Assembly (NCBI GenBank): GCA_951394045.1
Contig: OX595986.1
Span: forward strand, 1,674,001 to 1,738,000
From: Nitzschia sp. DOCU1
Taxonomy: Eukaryota; Bacillariophyta; Bacillariophyceae; Bacillariales; Bacillariaceae
Direction: 5' to 3'
Length of the DNA: 64,000 bases
Shown: positions 24,351 through 34,985 of the stretch, one piece after another
How positions within the stretch are numbered: the stretch's first letter is position 1
Layout of the letters: every line of letters begins with the position of its first letter
Notes under the pieces: generated by a model
What the model saw: only the letters and a program-made list of their open reading frames with translations
The model's database searches: none
What the model was told of the DNA's origin: nothing
Translations under genes and position numbers: made by a program

Positions 24351-24746
24351 TTAGGAGAGATCAGACCCGTAAAGTTCGTAGTAGCGTTGCGTGATCCTTC
24401 GGATGATCTCTTGGTTCGTTAGCTTGGCTTGTTCGGAGGCAAAGAGATTTTCATCATATTCAGTAGCGTGCTGTGAAATCGATTGTACAATTTCATCATT
24501 GGCTCTAGCCCAACGAAGCACATCTTTCAAACCTGAGAAGTCTCATCGAACGGGGATATAGTGATGGAATGGAACAAGCTTGTCCTCCATGGCCCATGAG
24601 ACGTAAGCTGGTGGAGGCAGGCAGACCACCGAATTACAACAGAGCATCCATTTGAGACCCGATGCCACATCGTTCCCTTCAATACTCAGAAGACAATTGT
24701 ACCGAAGCAAGACACCAAGAACTTTGGGCATGATTATTATGTCCAT
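24351..24746 (-). pseudogene. GT90/CAP10-like glycosyltransferase remnant
   Basis: The minus strand encodes only the C-terminal part of a CAP10/GT90-type (O-glucosyl- or xylosyltransferase family) protein: LLRYNCLLSIEGNDVASG, LKWML, a VVCLPPP loop, SWAMEDKLVPFHHY, then DFSGLKDVLRWA and a terminal helix ending LYGSDLS before a TAA. One in-frame TGA (near 24541) interrupts it between YIPVR and DFSGL, and nothing like the N-terminal three quarters of the family is visible upstream, where the TSR3 gene begins to intrude. Truncation plus the nonsense codon point to a pseudogene. Its closeness to the sulfotransferase and sulfatase suggests it once belonged to the same polysaccharide group. Confidence 0.7.
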
Positions 24747-24866
24747 CCCAGAAGAAACAAGTCAATCATTGTTCGTCCATTCATCGCTTCGCCCTTTCTA
24801 CGCTGCGGCGGTGGTTGCGGCAAATCATGCAGACGGGTTGCTTGTTTACAACACTTTCACTTTAGC

Positions 24867-25772
24867 TCAGTCTTCGTCATTGTCTTCATCTTCTCCATAA
24901 TCCTCATGAAGTTCGTCTCCTCCATCATCCACGGATTTGACAATGTAGTTTCCGAATTTATCCAATTTTAATTCTTCTTCCTCAGATTCATAGTACTCAT
25001 CATCGCTTGGTGGAAGATCATTTGAGGGCATGTCTCCCGTGGTATCATCTTCCTTCTGATGTTGCGCCATCTGAAGCCATTCATTTTGCTTTTGAACGAC
25101 ATCCGCAGAGTCCGTACATGTCGAATAAATGTCCAAAACTTGACGATTCAATGACAAAAATTCTTCTCCCCAAGAAAATTCGTTCATGACTACCTTGGCC
25201 GCTTCTGGCTTGCCACAAATATACAAGGTTGCCGCTGCCGCCTCCGCACAAGTCAATTTGAATGGTCGCCCGTAGTTTACACTGTTGGCTGCCACCATAA
25301 ATGGCAAGAGTCGATGATGCCCAGATTGCATTTGTTTGAACGGAATTTCCTGCAGTCGTGCCCAAGAGCAGTCAATGAGGGACATTCCGCCCTTTTCAAG
25401 AATCTCCGTATCCGCAGGGCTGACTGCCACTTTTGCTTCCGGACTCAATACGATCCCCCGAAATGGACTTTTCAAGGGCATTTTATCAAAGATTCCTCTC
25501 CTCGCCAATCGAGCACCGGAACATCGCTTGGGATCGCACTGTTGAAAGTCCCACATTCGCAGTTTGATGCCAGCCAAGGGATTGACAGGAGGAGGAGCAG
25601 CAGGGGATCCTCCTTCTTCACCGACCGACTGACAATACGCCATTTCTTCATTTCTCCGTTTGACGTCATCATCGCGGCTGAAATCAGACATGCCACCATT
25701 GCGAGCATGTTGACGGTGGGAACTTTTCGGTGCTTTGTTGCCACCCCGGTTACTGCCTTTATTCTTTCCCAT
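24867..25772 (-). CDS. TSR3: 18S rRNA aminocarboxypropyltransferase Tsr3
   Basis: A single-exon 301-aa protein starting at the ATG at 25772 (MGKNKGS); the frame extends upstream only through a GTG. A basic, low-complexity N-terminus is followed by the diagnostic block MWDFQQCDPKRCSGARLAR, then LSP and VSPAD, IDCSWARL, LLPFMVAANSVNYGRP and WGEEFLSLN, as in the RLI/Tsr3 family. Tsr3 transfers the aminocarboxypropyl group of S-adenosylmethionine to a hypermodified pseudouridine of 18S rRNA late in 40S maturation. The C-terminus is an acidic tail rich in Asp and Glu, as in many eukaryotic members. The frame is intact. The gene is divergent from the DUF1997-like gene. Confidence 0.93.
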   Translation of the reverse strand: MGKNKGSNRGGNKAPKSSHRQHARNGGMSDFSRDDDVKRRNEEMAYCQSVGEEGGSPAAPPPVNPLAGIKLRMWDFQQCDPKRCSGARLARRGIFDKMPLKSPFRGIVLSPEAKVAVSPADTEILEKGGMSLIDCSWARLQEIPFKQMQSGHHRLLPFMVAANSVNYGRPFKLTCAEAAAATLYICGKPEAAKVVMNEFSWGEEFLSLNRQVLDIYSTCTDSADVVQKQNEWLQMAQHQKEDDTTGDMPSNDLPPSDDEYYESEEEELKLDKFGNYIVKSVDDGGDELHEDYGEDEDNDED

Positions 25773-26231
25773 TGTTCTTGTGGTCACCAGATTGATTCAG
25801 GAAATAGTATATACCGCGGAGCAAGTTGCTGGTATACTGTAGTTGAGAGAGAAATGGCCAATGGATACCAGTGTGGCGGCGACGAAAGATAAGACATCCT
25901 CCCTCCAATCGGTCGAAGGAAAGACGCGCGATTTTGGATATCCGACATCTTGGACTCAAAGTTGTGCGCTTTTGGACCGCGACACGTTCTATCGTGATTT
26001 TTGGCGCCGAGAAAAAAATGAGTCGAGGTCGTCGGCCGTCGGTGCCACCTCACCACCACAATTGCATTCCGCGTGTGGCCATTGATCATCGCGACAGTGA
26101 AAAGTGGGAAAGGAGAAAGAATTCGAAACGAAGACTGTAAAAGTAGTAACAATCACAACCTGTCCGACGGCAAGAGAACGCGGAACAAAGCATCGCCTTT
26201 CGTTCCTTCGCCTTTCCAACACCCTCTAAGA
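25773..26231. promoter_or_regulatory. Shared upstream region of divergent TSR3 and DUF1997-like genes
   Basis: The 459 bp between the two start codons must hold both 5' untranslated regions and promoters. I see no TATA-like box or repeat that I can assign with confidence. Confidence 0.4.
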
Positions 26232-27125
26232 ATGCGTTGGTCACTAATACATACCTTTTGCCTGTTATCGGCACTTGGGACACAACAGGTGTTGTCGTTT
26301 CAGGTGCGCAGTTCCTCTCGCCTGCAAAGCAATGCATTTAGCATCCCACCAGCCACTGCCAGAAGAGCAGTGTCGTCGATTGATGAAAGCATTGAGGAAG
26401 ATTTAGGCGAAGTGGTTGTGGCTGATACTTCCAAGGCCGAGCTCAAGTTTGTCGCTCAAATCGCGACACAGTCCAGTGCACTTTCCTACAATTCCAAAGA
26501 CGAGGTCATTTCCTTTTTCCAGTGTACTCAAAATCGCAACATGTTCATCACAGCAGGTGGCAAGAGAGAATGCCAAATGATATCGGTTTCGCCAAAGATC
26601 CTTGAAGACTGGACCAAACTTTGTGAGGAAGAAGGCACAGCAGTACCCCAAGAAACGGACGAGGTGTTCACTGTCAAAACAGGTGGAGTCCAGTTTCCTG
26701 GCCTGACTCTAGAAACGTCTGCCATCATGGGAATCAAGTTGATTGATGAAGACACTGGCCCGAGATATGAAGTTACTATGATTGGCGACGAGCGAAAAGT
26801 TAAGGGTCTTCCGCCAATGGTGTATATCTTCAACAAGCTGACCGGCGGAGGTAGTGGAAATGGAAGTTCTTCCAATTTTTCCACTACACACATCATTTGC
26901 GAGTTTAGCGAATCAGAACGCCAAGTTGTGTTCAGGACAGATACGACGCTCACAATCAATGTCAAGTTCCCTGCCATTTTGATGAAAATATTGCCTGCCA
27001 ATAAGGAAAAGATGGAGGAACAGGGTAGTCAAGCCATCACGAAAGCAGTCGCGAAGGATGTGGAAGCATCCATGGTGGCCTACGAGGAAGTATTTCTACG
27101 GTCGTTCCGTGAATTCCAACGATAA
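26232..27125 (+). CDS. Plastid-targeted DUF1997-like (SRPBCC-type) protein
   Basis: A 297-aa single-exon protein from the ATG at 26232 (MRWSLIHTF); the longer open frame upstream lacks a better start. The N-terminus is a signal peptide (LIHTFCLLSALGTQQVLSF) with a Phe directly at the likely cleavage site, followed by a Ser/Arg-rich transit-like stretch, the diatom plastid pattern. The mature part alternates beta strands (VYIFNKLTG, THIICEFSESERQVVF, TTLTINVKFP) and ends in helices with an EEQGSQAITKAV block, like the DUF1997 family of plastid and cyanobacterial proteins with a START-like fold. No enzymatic role is known for that family, and the family match here is tentative. Confidence 0.6.
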   Translation: MRWSLIHTFCLLSALGTQQVLSFQVRSSSRLQSNAFSIPPATARRAVSSIDESIEEDLGEVVVADTSKAELKFVAQIATQSSALSYNSKDEVISFFQCTQNRNMFITAGGKRECQMISVSPKILEDWTKLCEEEGTAVPQETDEVFTVKTGGVQFPGLTLETSAIMGIKLIDEDTGPRYEVTMIGDERKVKGLPPMVYIFNKLTGGGSGNGSSSNFSTTHIICEFSESERQVVFRTDTTLTINVKFPAILMKILPANKEKMEEQGSQAITKAVAKDVEASMVAYEEVFLRSFREFQR

Positions 27126-27803
27126 TCCAAGGCATTGAGAGACTATTTGATTGACTCCTCCTGAAAATGTAGCGCACGGAGTCGACACTCTACCAACCAA
27201 CACCGAGACGCCCAATGCACATGGATGTGCTTCCTTCGTGGTTCCTCTTCACGTTAGCTTCACTGATTTCAGCTCTTCTGATCGACTTTTTCTTGGACTC
27301 TCTTGCCAACTCGTAGATTTATTAGTAGCTACACCTACCAGCATGCGTACTAGCTAGTTTTTAGTCCCGGCGAGCGCCCGTGGTCAACACCGGAAACTAC
27401 TTGACGGCTGATTGAACATAGATAGTAGCACTATCTCTCCGGGCAAATAGGCGTGACAAATGAAATGCCTGTTCTACGGTCACTCTTTTCTGCTTTGAAC
27501 TTTGAGTAATGGTTAGTCTGAAGACAACATTCACTTCAGTGCCTGCGTCTCCGTATCTACATAGTTTCTGGTGCAAGAATTCGACCCCAACGACTCAGAT
27601 ATCGTCTTACCTTCAACCGCATTGTGTATGCGCGTATCTTCTCATCTTCAAGCGATCTTCGTTTCTCGTTCCGAGATCTTTGGTCAGCATAGTGTCAACC
27701 CCCGTGCGAGGTGTGCCATCACCATCATTCTCCAGTTGTCGACGATCTACTTTCTCAATCGAATCTTGTTGCTATCAGTTTGTGATAATCGAGTTGAACT
27801 ACA
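27126..27803. other. Intergenic, no gene seen
   Basis: These 678 bp separate the DUF1997-like gene from Psb31 in the same orientation. Frames at 27509-28070 overlap the Psb31 coding sequence in other phases and look like shadows. Confidence 0.4.
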
Positions 27804-28485
27804 ATGCAGATCCAAAAGTCCTTCGTTGTCGTGTTGTCATCTCTGGCATTCATTCCAGCCACGGCCGGGTTTGCACTACAAGATGTCAGGACGACACAGC
27901 GAATTGCATCTGCATTGGAAGCGTCAAGGAGGGATTTCGTCGAAAGGGCCGCATTTTTACCAGCGGCGATGGCACTTGGTATTTCCTTCGAGGCAGCGAA
28001 CGCATCAGGGGGTGCTACGGCTGGTGGAGCTTATCTCCTTTCTGCCAAGCAACGTTACAATGAGCGAGTGAAGGAGGCCGTCAGGGGGCTTCTCGCGTCC
28101 GAGAAATCGCTCGCCTCTGGAGATTCCAAGGAAGCAAAGGCATATTTTGCCTCCGAAGAGGCGGGTTCTTGGAAAGACCTAACTGCTGCGGGATACCTCC
28201 TATCCAACGCGTTTAGAAGAAATTCCTCCGCAGCGCCCGACTCGTTGCCCTCTGTGAAGGTAAGCCTCCGAACGAATTTTAGTGTTTCCGCGTCGGTTTC
28301 CTCATAGACTCCTGCCATTTTTTCGATTACAGAAATACAAAGCGTTTGCTGCCGAGGTGGATAATCTTCAAAAGGTCCTGAAAAAGAAAGGAGCAGAAGC
28401 GGCGGCTGGGGAATTTCCAAAGGTTGAAGCTGCCTTGGATGCATGGCTTGCGGAAATCGACCTTCCGGCTTCACGGGAGCTGTGA
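27804..28485 (+). CDS. psb31: Psb31-like extrinsic photosystem II protein
   Basis: Exons 27804-28259 and 28333-28485 join in phase 0 (GTAAGC donor, TTACAG acceptor) to give 202 aa. The presequence has three parts: a signal peptide ending at ATAG|F (residue 23), a plastid transit part, and a thylakoid-lumen signal with twin Arg (RRDF, residues 42-45), a hydrophobic core and an ANA cleavage site near residue 67. The mature protein of about 135 aa is all-helical: LLSAKQRYNERVKEAV, AYFASEEAGSWKDL, TAAGYLLSNAFRR, KYKAFAAEVDNLQ. This matches what I recall of diatom Psb31, a four-helix extrinsic subunit that stabilises the oxygen-evolving complex on the lumen side. It is intact. Confidence 0.85.
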
Positions 28486-29558
28486 GGTCAGGTTTGCGTA
28501 CCTGCTATGCACTAGCTAGTCATACAAAGCTCATTAGACTGTTGATGCGCTAGTTCCCGTCAGGACGAGACACAACGGGAAGCCAGCAGTAGCGATATCG
28601 CACGATTGTTGAGTCAACAGTGATGGCACGAATTATAGACATAGATACCGGAGGCACATGGCTCTAACAAGAAGAAAATCCTTTTCATACACCACATCTC
28701 GTTATTCTGTTTGTAGTTCGGTAGAAGAAGCTCCTATATTCTTGTTTGGCATCGAGAAAAGTCGTGTCCAAGAAGCCCCTTTGGAGTTAGAGTGGATGGG
28801 AAAGAAGCAAGGAATAGAAGGCAAATTCTCTCACACCACCTTCTATTCCACGACCACAGCACCCTGTTTACTCTCTTCTGCTTGCTCCATTCCCATCCAT
28901 TCTAGAAGCAGCACGACCACACAAGCAGCGGCAATGATGGCGCGAGGACTATCGTCTGATGTTTTGGGAGCAGGTTTAGCAGTGATATGAATGCAAGGAG
29001 TAAACTATGTTGTGCTCGAGTAGTAGTCGGTAGCTAGTAAGTCTGAACTATATCTTGAGAGAAAGGCAAGTGTCTCGAGAAGAAATATCTTTGAATTGGG
29101 TCGTCATATGTCTCTACAATATGCAGTGTACCTTGGTGAGTACCAATGAGATGCCAATTCATCACCTACAGCGCTGAGGAAAGTAAATGCTCCAGATTCC
29201 CAGTCACCGTACGGCCGTTTCAAATAAGTTACGCGGTGACTATTGATCCTCAATAACGTATATTCGAATTCCTGAGGAATACTTGCGCGGGCATATTTTG
29301 CACATACAGTTTGCACTAACGGACACTTCGCTTCGCTCGAAAACGCGTGGTAAAACCAACTAAAAACTTGAACACCGCCCGGCACCCGCGCGGGCGGCCG
29401 TCATGCTTGCCAGTCACACGGTTCTTTCGCAGGCCCAGCCAAAGAACGAAGCGCAACGAAAGGTAAAACGAAGTCGCTCTTGCTTGCTGCCTGCGTTCCT
29501 TTTGAAGAGTGGCCAAGCGATCACCACAACATTTTAATTGTCCATTATTTTTACACTC
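28486..29558. other. Intergenic, no supportable gene
   Basis: About 1.07 kb. A 110-codon plus-strand frame (28658-28990) and minus-strand frames around 29104-29660 show no domain or codon pattern that I would trust; the latter overlap the start of the next gene. Confidence 0.4.
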
Positions 29559-30019
29559 ATGTCCAACGCAATTATTACAGAAGACATCCCTGCTCCAATG
29601 AATATTGCCACTATCTCCGCCGGTTTTGAGAAGGGTGATTTCCTCGTCCGAGAAGAGCAAGGAAACCGCGTGTACTTTGACTTTTTTGAAGAGGTGGGTC
29701 GGTTCAACATGGTCATTTAGTTTCGCCGAAACGGAATTGTACGCTCACTCATTTGCATTCTTTTTCACTGCAGGCATTCAACTACATCTCCAACAAGGGA
29801 TATGCCCGCATGTCCCGAGAGGATGAAAAGCACTGGGTTGACCTTATGAATGTGATCCACGATAGTGTCAAGGGAGGAATGAAATACAACACTGGAACTC
29901 TGTTGATGGTTCTTTCTCGGCCAGTCATGACTGTGGACGGAGTCCCTACGGTTGAGAAGAAGGAAATCGCAAAGGTGAAGACTCCCGCCAAGCCCGATAG
30001 CAAAATCCTGAACCCGTAA
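29559..30019 (+). CDS. Uncharacterised small soluble protein
   Basis: Exons 29559-29693 and 29774-30019 join in phase 0 (donor GTGGGT, acceptor TGCAG) to give 126 aa. The joined reading FDFFEE+AFNYISNKGYARM is smooth, and both exons are free of internal stops. The protein is acidic-to-neutral without signal or membrane segment. It has a short N-terminal strand region (GDFLVREEQGNRVYF), a helix containing EDEKHWVDLMNVIHDSV, and a C-terminal Lys/Pro-rich tail. I do not recognise the family. Gene structure and composition support a real gene. Confidence 0.65.
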
Positions 30020-30319
30020 ATTGTTTGATACCTTGGAAATTCGTGGGTTGGGACGGAGGATTTATGTTGGCAGATAAATTTGGGATGGTGTGTATTGTGT
30101 CTGTACACTATGATGAGAAGGGCGGTCTAGTAGAGAGAGCGCGACAATGCTGTTTGCCGCTCATAACTAGTTAGAATTCGTAACATAATTCGTACAGGTA
30201 CCTGAAAGCCTGCCTTTTGATTAGGTGGCTCGTCCGTTGTGTGCACGAAGGATTAGTGATTGGTGTCATTCTCTGAATATCAAACAATAGTATTACAAAG
30301 ATTTCGTCTAGATTACTGC

Positions 30320-32415
30320 TTATGGCATAGGCCTTGAACTCCTCGCCCCCGAGGCTTTCCAGGACTGTATGTCCCGGATATCCTTTGTAAGATTCAGAAT
30401 TCGTGTCAGCAGGGCAACATTTAGCGGACCATGCTTGGATGGATGCAATTGATGGGAAGTACTTTCGGCGTACTCAATTGAGCTAGCAACTAGTTCCGCA
30501 AAAGAATCCAGCCTCTGCGTTGGTTGTATAGAAACAGAAAGGTGAGATGAGTGGTCAACGACTGTCAGCACACCTTCCGACCGGAAACTATTGCACTTAC
30601 GTCGAGGGATGATCCAAACTCTCTCATAATCAGTTCCTTCCGTGAATCATCGGATTCCATATTTAGACAATACGCAAGAATTCTAAGGTTTCGAGATTTC
30701 TCGTCATGAGAAAAGGCGGCTTCTGTCTTGATGCGTTCCCGCAAAAGTTTCAACAAGAGCAGTAGCTGTTCCGGTGCAGATTTTGGGGCCATTGGTTTCT
30801 TCAAGGCAGAGCTTGCGGCTTGTTGTATTTCTCTCTCCAGCTCATCTTGTAGTACCTTCTGGTTCTTGGGGTCGTTAGGATTGAATGTCTCTACCCGCTC
30901 TCCCTCGTCCGTCGTGTCGACCAACCATAGCTTTTCAACGGCATCGTCTTCGACCTCGGCGAGTTTGCTCATGGAATTTTCCAGTTCCGTGACTTTCTTG
31001 ACGCTGTAAACCACCTGTTCCACTTTCTTTTCTTGCTGACGAATCGAGTCGTTCAAAAAGTCAAGGAGAGAATCGTTCAACTCTCCTGCCTCATCACTCG
31101 TTTCATCACTACTCCGAGTCATTGTAGCGAGAGTCATATCCAGACCTTCAATCCCCTCGCTCACTAGCTTATCCAAGAGCATTGTCGCTGTCTCCCGCGC
31201 GAGACGTCGGACTTCGGCCCGACGATAACCCTCCAGAAAGGACCGGACTTTGGATACCTGGCGGTAATGACCCCCACCGCGATCCTTGTCGTCACCCGCG
31301 GCTCCATCGTGACCCACTCCTCGAAGTTCGAATTCCCGTAGAACTTCGGCCAGGACCGCGCCGCGCCCTGTACGAAGGCTCTTGGAGGCCCTGGTAAGCA
31401 TTTCCGTGGGCACGGTACTGGGATCAAATCCCACAAAATTGGGTACTGAGTATGGATCGGCTTGTCGACGACGCATCACTCCACCCATCAATGACGAAAG
31501 ATCATCATCAACGTCCTGTTGAAAACCAGGCGCTCCAGACATGGCCAATAGTGTCTGTACCAGTTCCGAAACTTGTGCTTTGGCCGCCTCTACTTCAGTG
31601 GTAGTCGCCGCCTGTTTCGACTTTTTCTGTGGGTTGTTGACATCCCATGGAGCATCCATGGGATCCGACATGCTACCAGAAATCATTGGGTCGTTTACGG
31701 CGGCTTGTCCTGGTTGTGCCGCTGCAATACCCGTCAAATCATTGTGATCGGTGGTGGAATAGACCGTGACGACACGTTCTCCATTTGCATCCGGTTCCAC
31801 GGGAGGCGGTGGAGGTGCCGTCAAGCGCGCCTGAGAATTCGTTTCCACTGCCTTCATGGATTTCTTCTGGGATTTTGTATCATTTTTAGCAGTGGATTCC
31901 TCGCCCGGTACATTGGCAGGATAATAAAAGACAGCCTCGTCGTCGTCGTCATCATCAATTTCCTCTCCCTCGACAATTTCAAATCGCTCCCGCTCATCGT
32001 CGGATCCTTCTTCGACACGCTTTCGACGATTTTCCAGTCGTTGTCGTTCTCGTTCGGCCTGTTCGGCCGCAAAGAGTCGTAGCCGTTCCAGGAGTGCTGC
32101 CTTGGTGCCTTTGGTGTCCAACCCAAATTGTTCGCACAAGTCGACGAGTTGAGATTTTGGCGTTTGACGAAGCAATTCTTCATCGCTCATATCATCATCA
32201 GTATTGTCATCTTGCGGAATGGATGAGCCAGTGGATGGAGGATTGCGTGCACTGGACACGTATCGTTTCGAGTAAGACGAAACCGAGGACCGCCGCACAG
32301 AAAACGGCGGGGGCGAAAGCGAAAAGGCATCGGCCATTACATCAGGGTTCCGAAGCACCGTAGCAACCGCGCCGACAAGGACCACGACGCCAAGACGGGT
32401 ACGTATTGTCCTCAT
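30320..32415 (-). CDS. Plastid-targeted SAP-domain protein
   Basis: Exons 30601-32415 and 30320-30514 join in phase 0 (GTAAGTG donor, ACGCAG acceptor) to give 669 aa. The N-terminus has a hydrophobic signal (VVVLVGAVATVL) and an ADAFSL motif resembling the ASAFAP plastid cleavage motif. A SAP motif, a helix-turn-helix that usually binds nucleic acid, lies at about residues 89-118 (LVDLCEQFGLDTKGTKAAL). Then come an Arg/Glu coiled helix, an acidic run and a long helical C-terminal half with no domain I recognise. A plastid nucleoid or RNA-related role is inferred from SAP plus targeting. It is divergent from the prenyltransferase gene. Confidence 0.7.
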
Positions 32416-32899
32416 GTTTGATGTAAGCAGAAGAAGGGACGGATTATCCTGTAATTGTCGGACGATAGGAGGTGATAGGATAAGCGATGAGAAGAGATTG
32501 CAAACAAGATCTAGAAGCGGACGCGTTTTCGGATGGATGGCTGGAGCGGCACCCAACCCGCCGCGGAAAAGATTCTTCCTTCGTTTGATGGGCGCGCGGG
32601 CCGTTCCTCGGAGGAATACGCTCGTCCGTGCGGCTGCCGTTGAATGACCGTTTGTGTCACGGTTAATCAGTCTTGCCACGCGGTCCAGTCTCCGATTGGC
32701 ATGGCACACAATCGTCAGTCGCAAATTTCGAGCCGGGAGACGCCGTTGTTGCGAATCATGATGCCACCATGTCACTGCCGACCAACTCAAAACAAATCAG
32801 CACATTACTTTTGCAAGAGACCCTTGGAAGCTTTTCGACCGACTTGGACTTGGTTTGTGGTTTGATATTTAAATTGGATACTGACAAGGACGAAGTACC
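32416..32899. promoter_or_regulatory. Shared upstream region of divergent SAP and prenyltransferase genes
   Basis: A 484-bp stretch separates the two start codons of two plastid-protein genes. The minus-strand frame of the SAP gene stays open upstream of its ATG to about 32790, but that extension would bury the signal peptide, so I place the start at 32415. Confidence 0.4.
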
Positions 32900-34239
32900 A
32901 TGAAATTGCGGCCGAATTCTTTGCTACTCGGCTTGTGCCTAATCCTCCAACAGGCACGAGGCTTCATGCCTACGACAAGTTCTGCGATCGCGTCGAGAAA
33001 CATGTTATTGCGAGTTTCTAATAGTGTCCCATCAATCAGGATATCACAGACTAAGATGAAACGAGCTCCGCCTTTGCGAATGTCAGTGGAAGGAGACTTT
33101 GATGCCGATGCCATCTCCAAAGCCAGGGACGAGGCCAAGTCGGGTTCTTTCAAGGCCAGGATGCGAGCCTTGTACAAGTTTACACGTCCACATACGATTC
33201 GGGGCACCATCTTGGCTTCTATCGCTGGAACCATTCGAGCCTTGGTTGATACGCCGGGTGCGATTGCGAATGCGAATTGGGGGACGATGCTACCTCGTGC
33301 TTTGATTGGAATGGTGGCTCTGCTGCTAGGAAATGCCTTTATTGTCGGAATCAATCAGATTTATGACAAGGATATTGATGAATTGAACAAGCCATTTTTG
33401 CCTGTGGCTAGTGGTGAAATGTCCAAGCGAGCGGCATGGATTGCGGTTGTGGCGTCGGGGGCTGTGGGACCCATTTTGGTGTACGTAGTTTTGGCACGGT
33501 TGGCGGTGGTCGATACCATGGTAAATGACATTTGCACTGGTTACGCAACATTCTCACATCATTCTGTGTACATGTACGATACAGCAAAAACTTTTTCCCG
33601 GATATTTTGTTCAAATTGTACTCGTTCGGATTATTCCTTGGCGGCATCTACTCTGTTCCACCGATTCGAACCAAGAAGAATCCTGTTCTTGCCGGTCTAA
33701 CCATTGCTACGGTACGAGGATTTTTGTTGAACTTTGGTGTCTACTACGCTGTCAAGGATGCTGTTGGGTCTTCGTTTCAATGGTCGCCAAAGGTTGCTTT
33801 TGTTGCTCGCTTTATGACCATGTTTGCCACAGTAATTGCGGTTACCAAGGATTTGCCAGACATTGAAGGGGACAAGGTAAGCGCTGCGAAATTAATCTGA
33901 TGAAGTTCCAGTACTGTGATAGCCCTCTCTGACAGAATCAAAATTCCAAAGGCTTTCCAAATAGAGACATTTGCAACTAAAATCGGCGTGAAACGAATCG
34001 CTCAAGGAGCATCCCTATGTTTGTTGGCCAACTATGTGCATGCCATTGCAACCGGCCTCTTGTCTGCTCCTGGTACCTTTCGCATGGTCCCCATGATCGG
34101 GGGTCACCTAGCACTTGCGGCGATGCTGATTTTTAGATTCCGTGAGCTCGATCCTGACTCGATGGCATCCGTCAAGAAATACTACAAGCACATTTGGGAT
34201 CTCTTCTACTTGGAGTATGGTCTATACACATTGATCTAG
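32900..34239 (+). CDS. Homogentisate prenyltransferase (phytyl- or solanesyltransferase), plastidial
   Basis: Exons 32900-33480, 33585-33876 and 33952-34239 give 386 aa; both junctions (GTACGT and GTAAGC donors) restore the family consensus GPILV+[15 protein letters not shown] and DIEGDK+[11 protein letters not shown] signal peptide ([15 protein letters not shown], Phe at the cleavage) plus transit region indicates the plastid. This is a UbiA-superfamily membrane enzyme: first Asp-rich motif [14 protein letters not shown] near residue 151, second KDLPDIEGD near 284, and about eight hydrophobic helices. It would prenylate homogentisate with decarboxylation on the way to tocopherols or plastoquinone. 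The sequence does not let me decide between phytyl and solanesyl donors. The gene is intact. Confidence 0.88.
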
Positions 34240-34310
34240 GAGAACGGGGATGACGATATACTTACTGCTAGCTAGGCTCAGAAGCATTATCTAAAGCACA
34301 TACCCAACAC

Positions 34311-34676
34311 TCAAATCTGCTCAGATGAATCATCGATTGGTTGTAAGGAGCATAATAGACCTTCTATCTCGTATAAGTAGACCAGATTAGAGCGCATCCA
34401 AGCAGCGGCACCAGCAGATAACAAGTTGATGAGCCTGTATAGCTCGCTCGCAAGCGCTTGCTCTAGGATCAAGTAGAGAGCCAAAGAGCTAGCTAGTAGC
34501 GAAAAGGCTGAAGCCATACCACTTGCTGGCATCCTTCCAGCTGCAAAGGATCCCAGTGCAAGCAACAAGGTAAAGTGGGAAGGTCTAGATTCCGAAACCC
34601 GTGCATGCGTTTTATAGCCGTTATCGATTCGATCACGAAATTCTTTCATTTTAAGATTCCTAAATTGTGATTCCAT
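34311..34676 (-). CDS. Small hydrophobic protein, uncharacterised
   Basis: A 121-aa frame from an ATG at 34676, convergent with the prenyltransferase gene. A basic N-terminus (KMKEFRDRIDNGYKTHARV) precedes two hydrophobic stretches (FTLLLALGSFAAG and FSLLASSLALYLILEQALA) and a third weaker one, suggesting a two- or three-helix membrane protein. I do not recognise it. The run of alanine- and leucine-rich segments could also arise by chance, so this is a weak call. Confidence 0.35.
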   Translation of the reverse strand: MESQFRNLKMKEFRDRIDNGYKTHARVSESRPSHFTLLLALGSFAAGRMPASGMASAFSLLASSLALYLILEQALASELYRLINLLSAGAAAWMRSNLVYLYEIEGLLCSLQPIDDSSEQI

Positions 34677-34985
34677 GTTTCACTTAAATAGCAACAATGT
34701 CGGATGGAGAAAGGAATCCTTGATTTGGATCCTAGTTCGGGATTTGGTGCACTCGAAAAGATATTTGGCATATGGCGACGCACGTTGCTTGTTTTGACCG
34801 CACGTTTTTTACGATCGACATGAATCCGATTGCTAACAGCAACATTGCATTGTGATCATTCCCTTCCGATCACCAATCGGCAAGAAGGAGAAAGGGGCCC
34901 GCTTTTTATTAAGCTCGCCTTTCTGATCATATCTCGAGTGTCTCTTAGTTGCGAAAGCATACTTTGACCTGGACATTGTGCAAGC
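34677..34985. promoter_or_regulatory. Upstream region of asparagine synthetase
   Basis: A 309-bp stretch that should contain the promoter of asparagine synthetase on the plus strand and, if that gene is real, of the small hydrophobic protein on the minus strand. I see no specific element. Confidence 0.35.

Noticed and set aside
28658..28990. Plus-strand 110-codon frame
   Set aside because: Low-complexity Ser/Thr-rich product without motifs; no supporting splice or targeting features.
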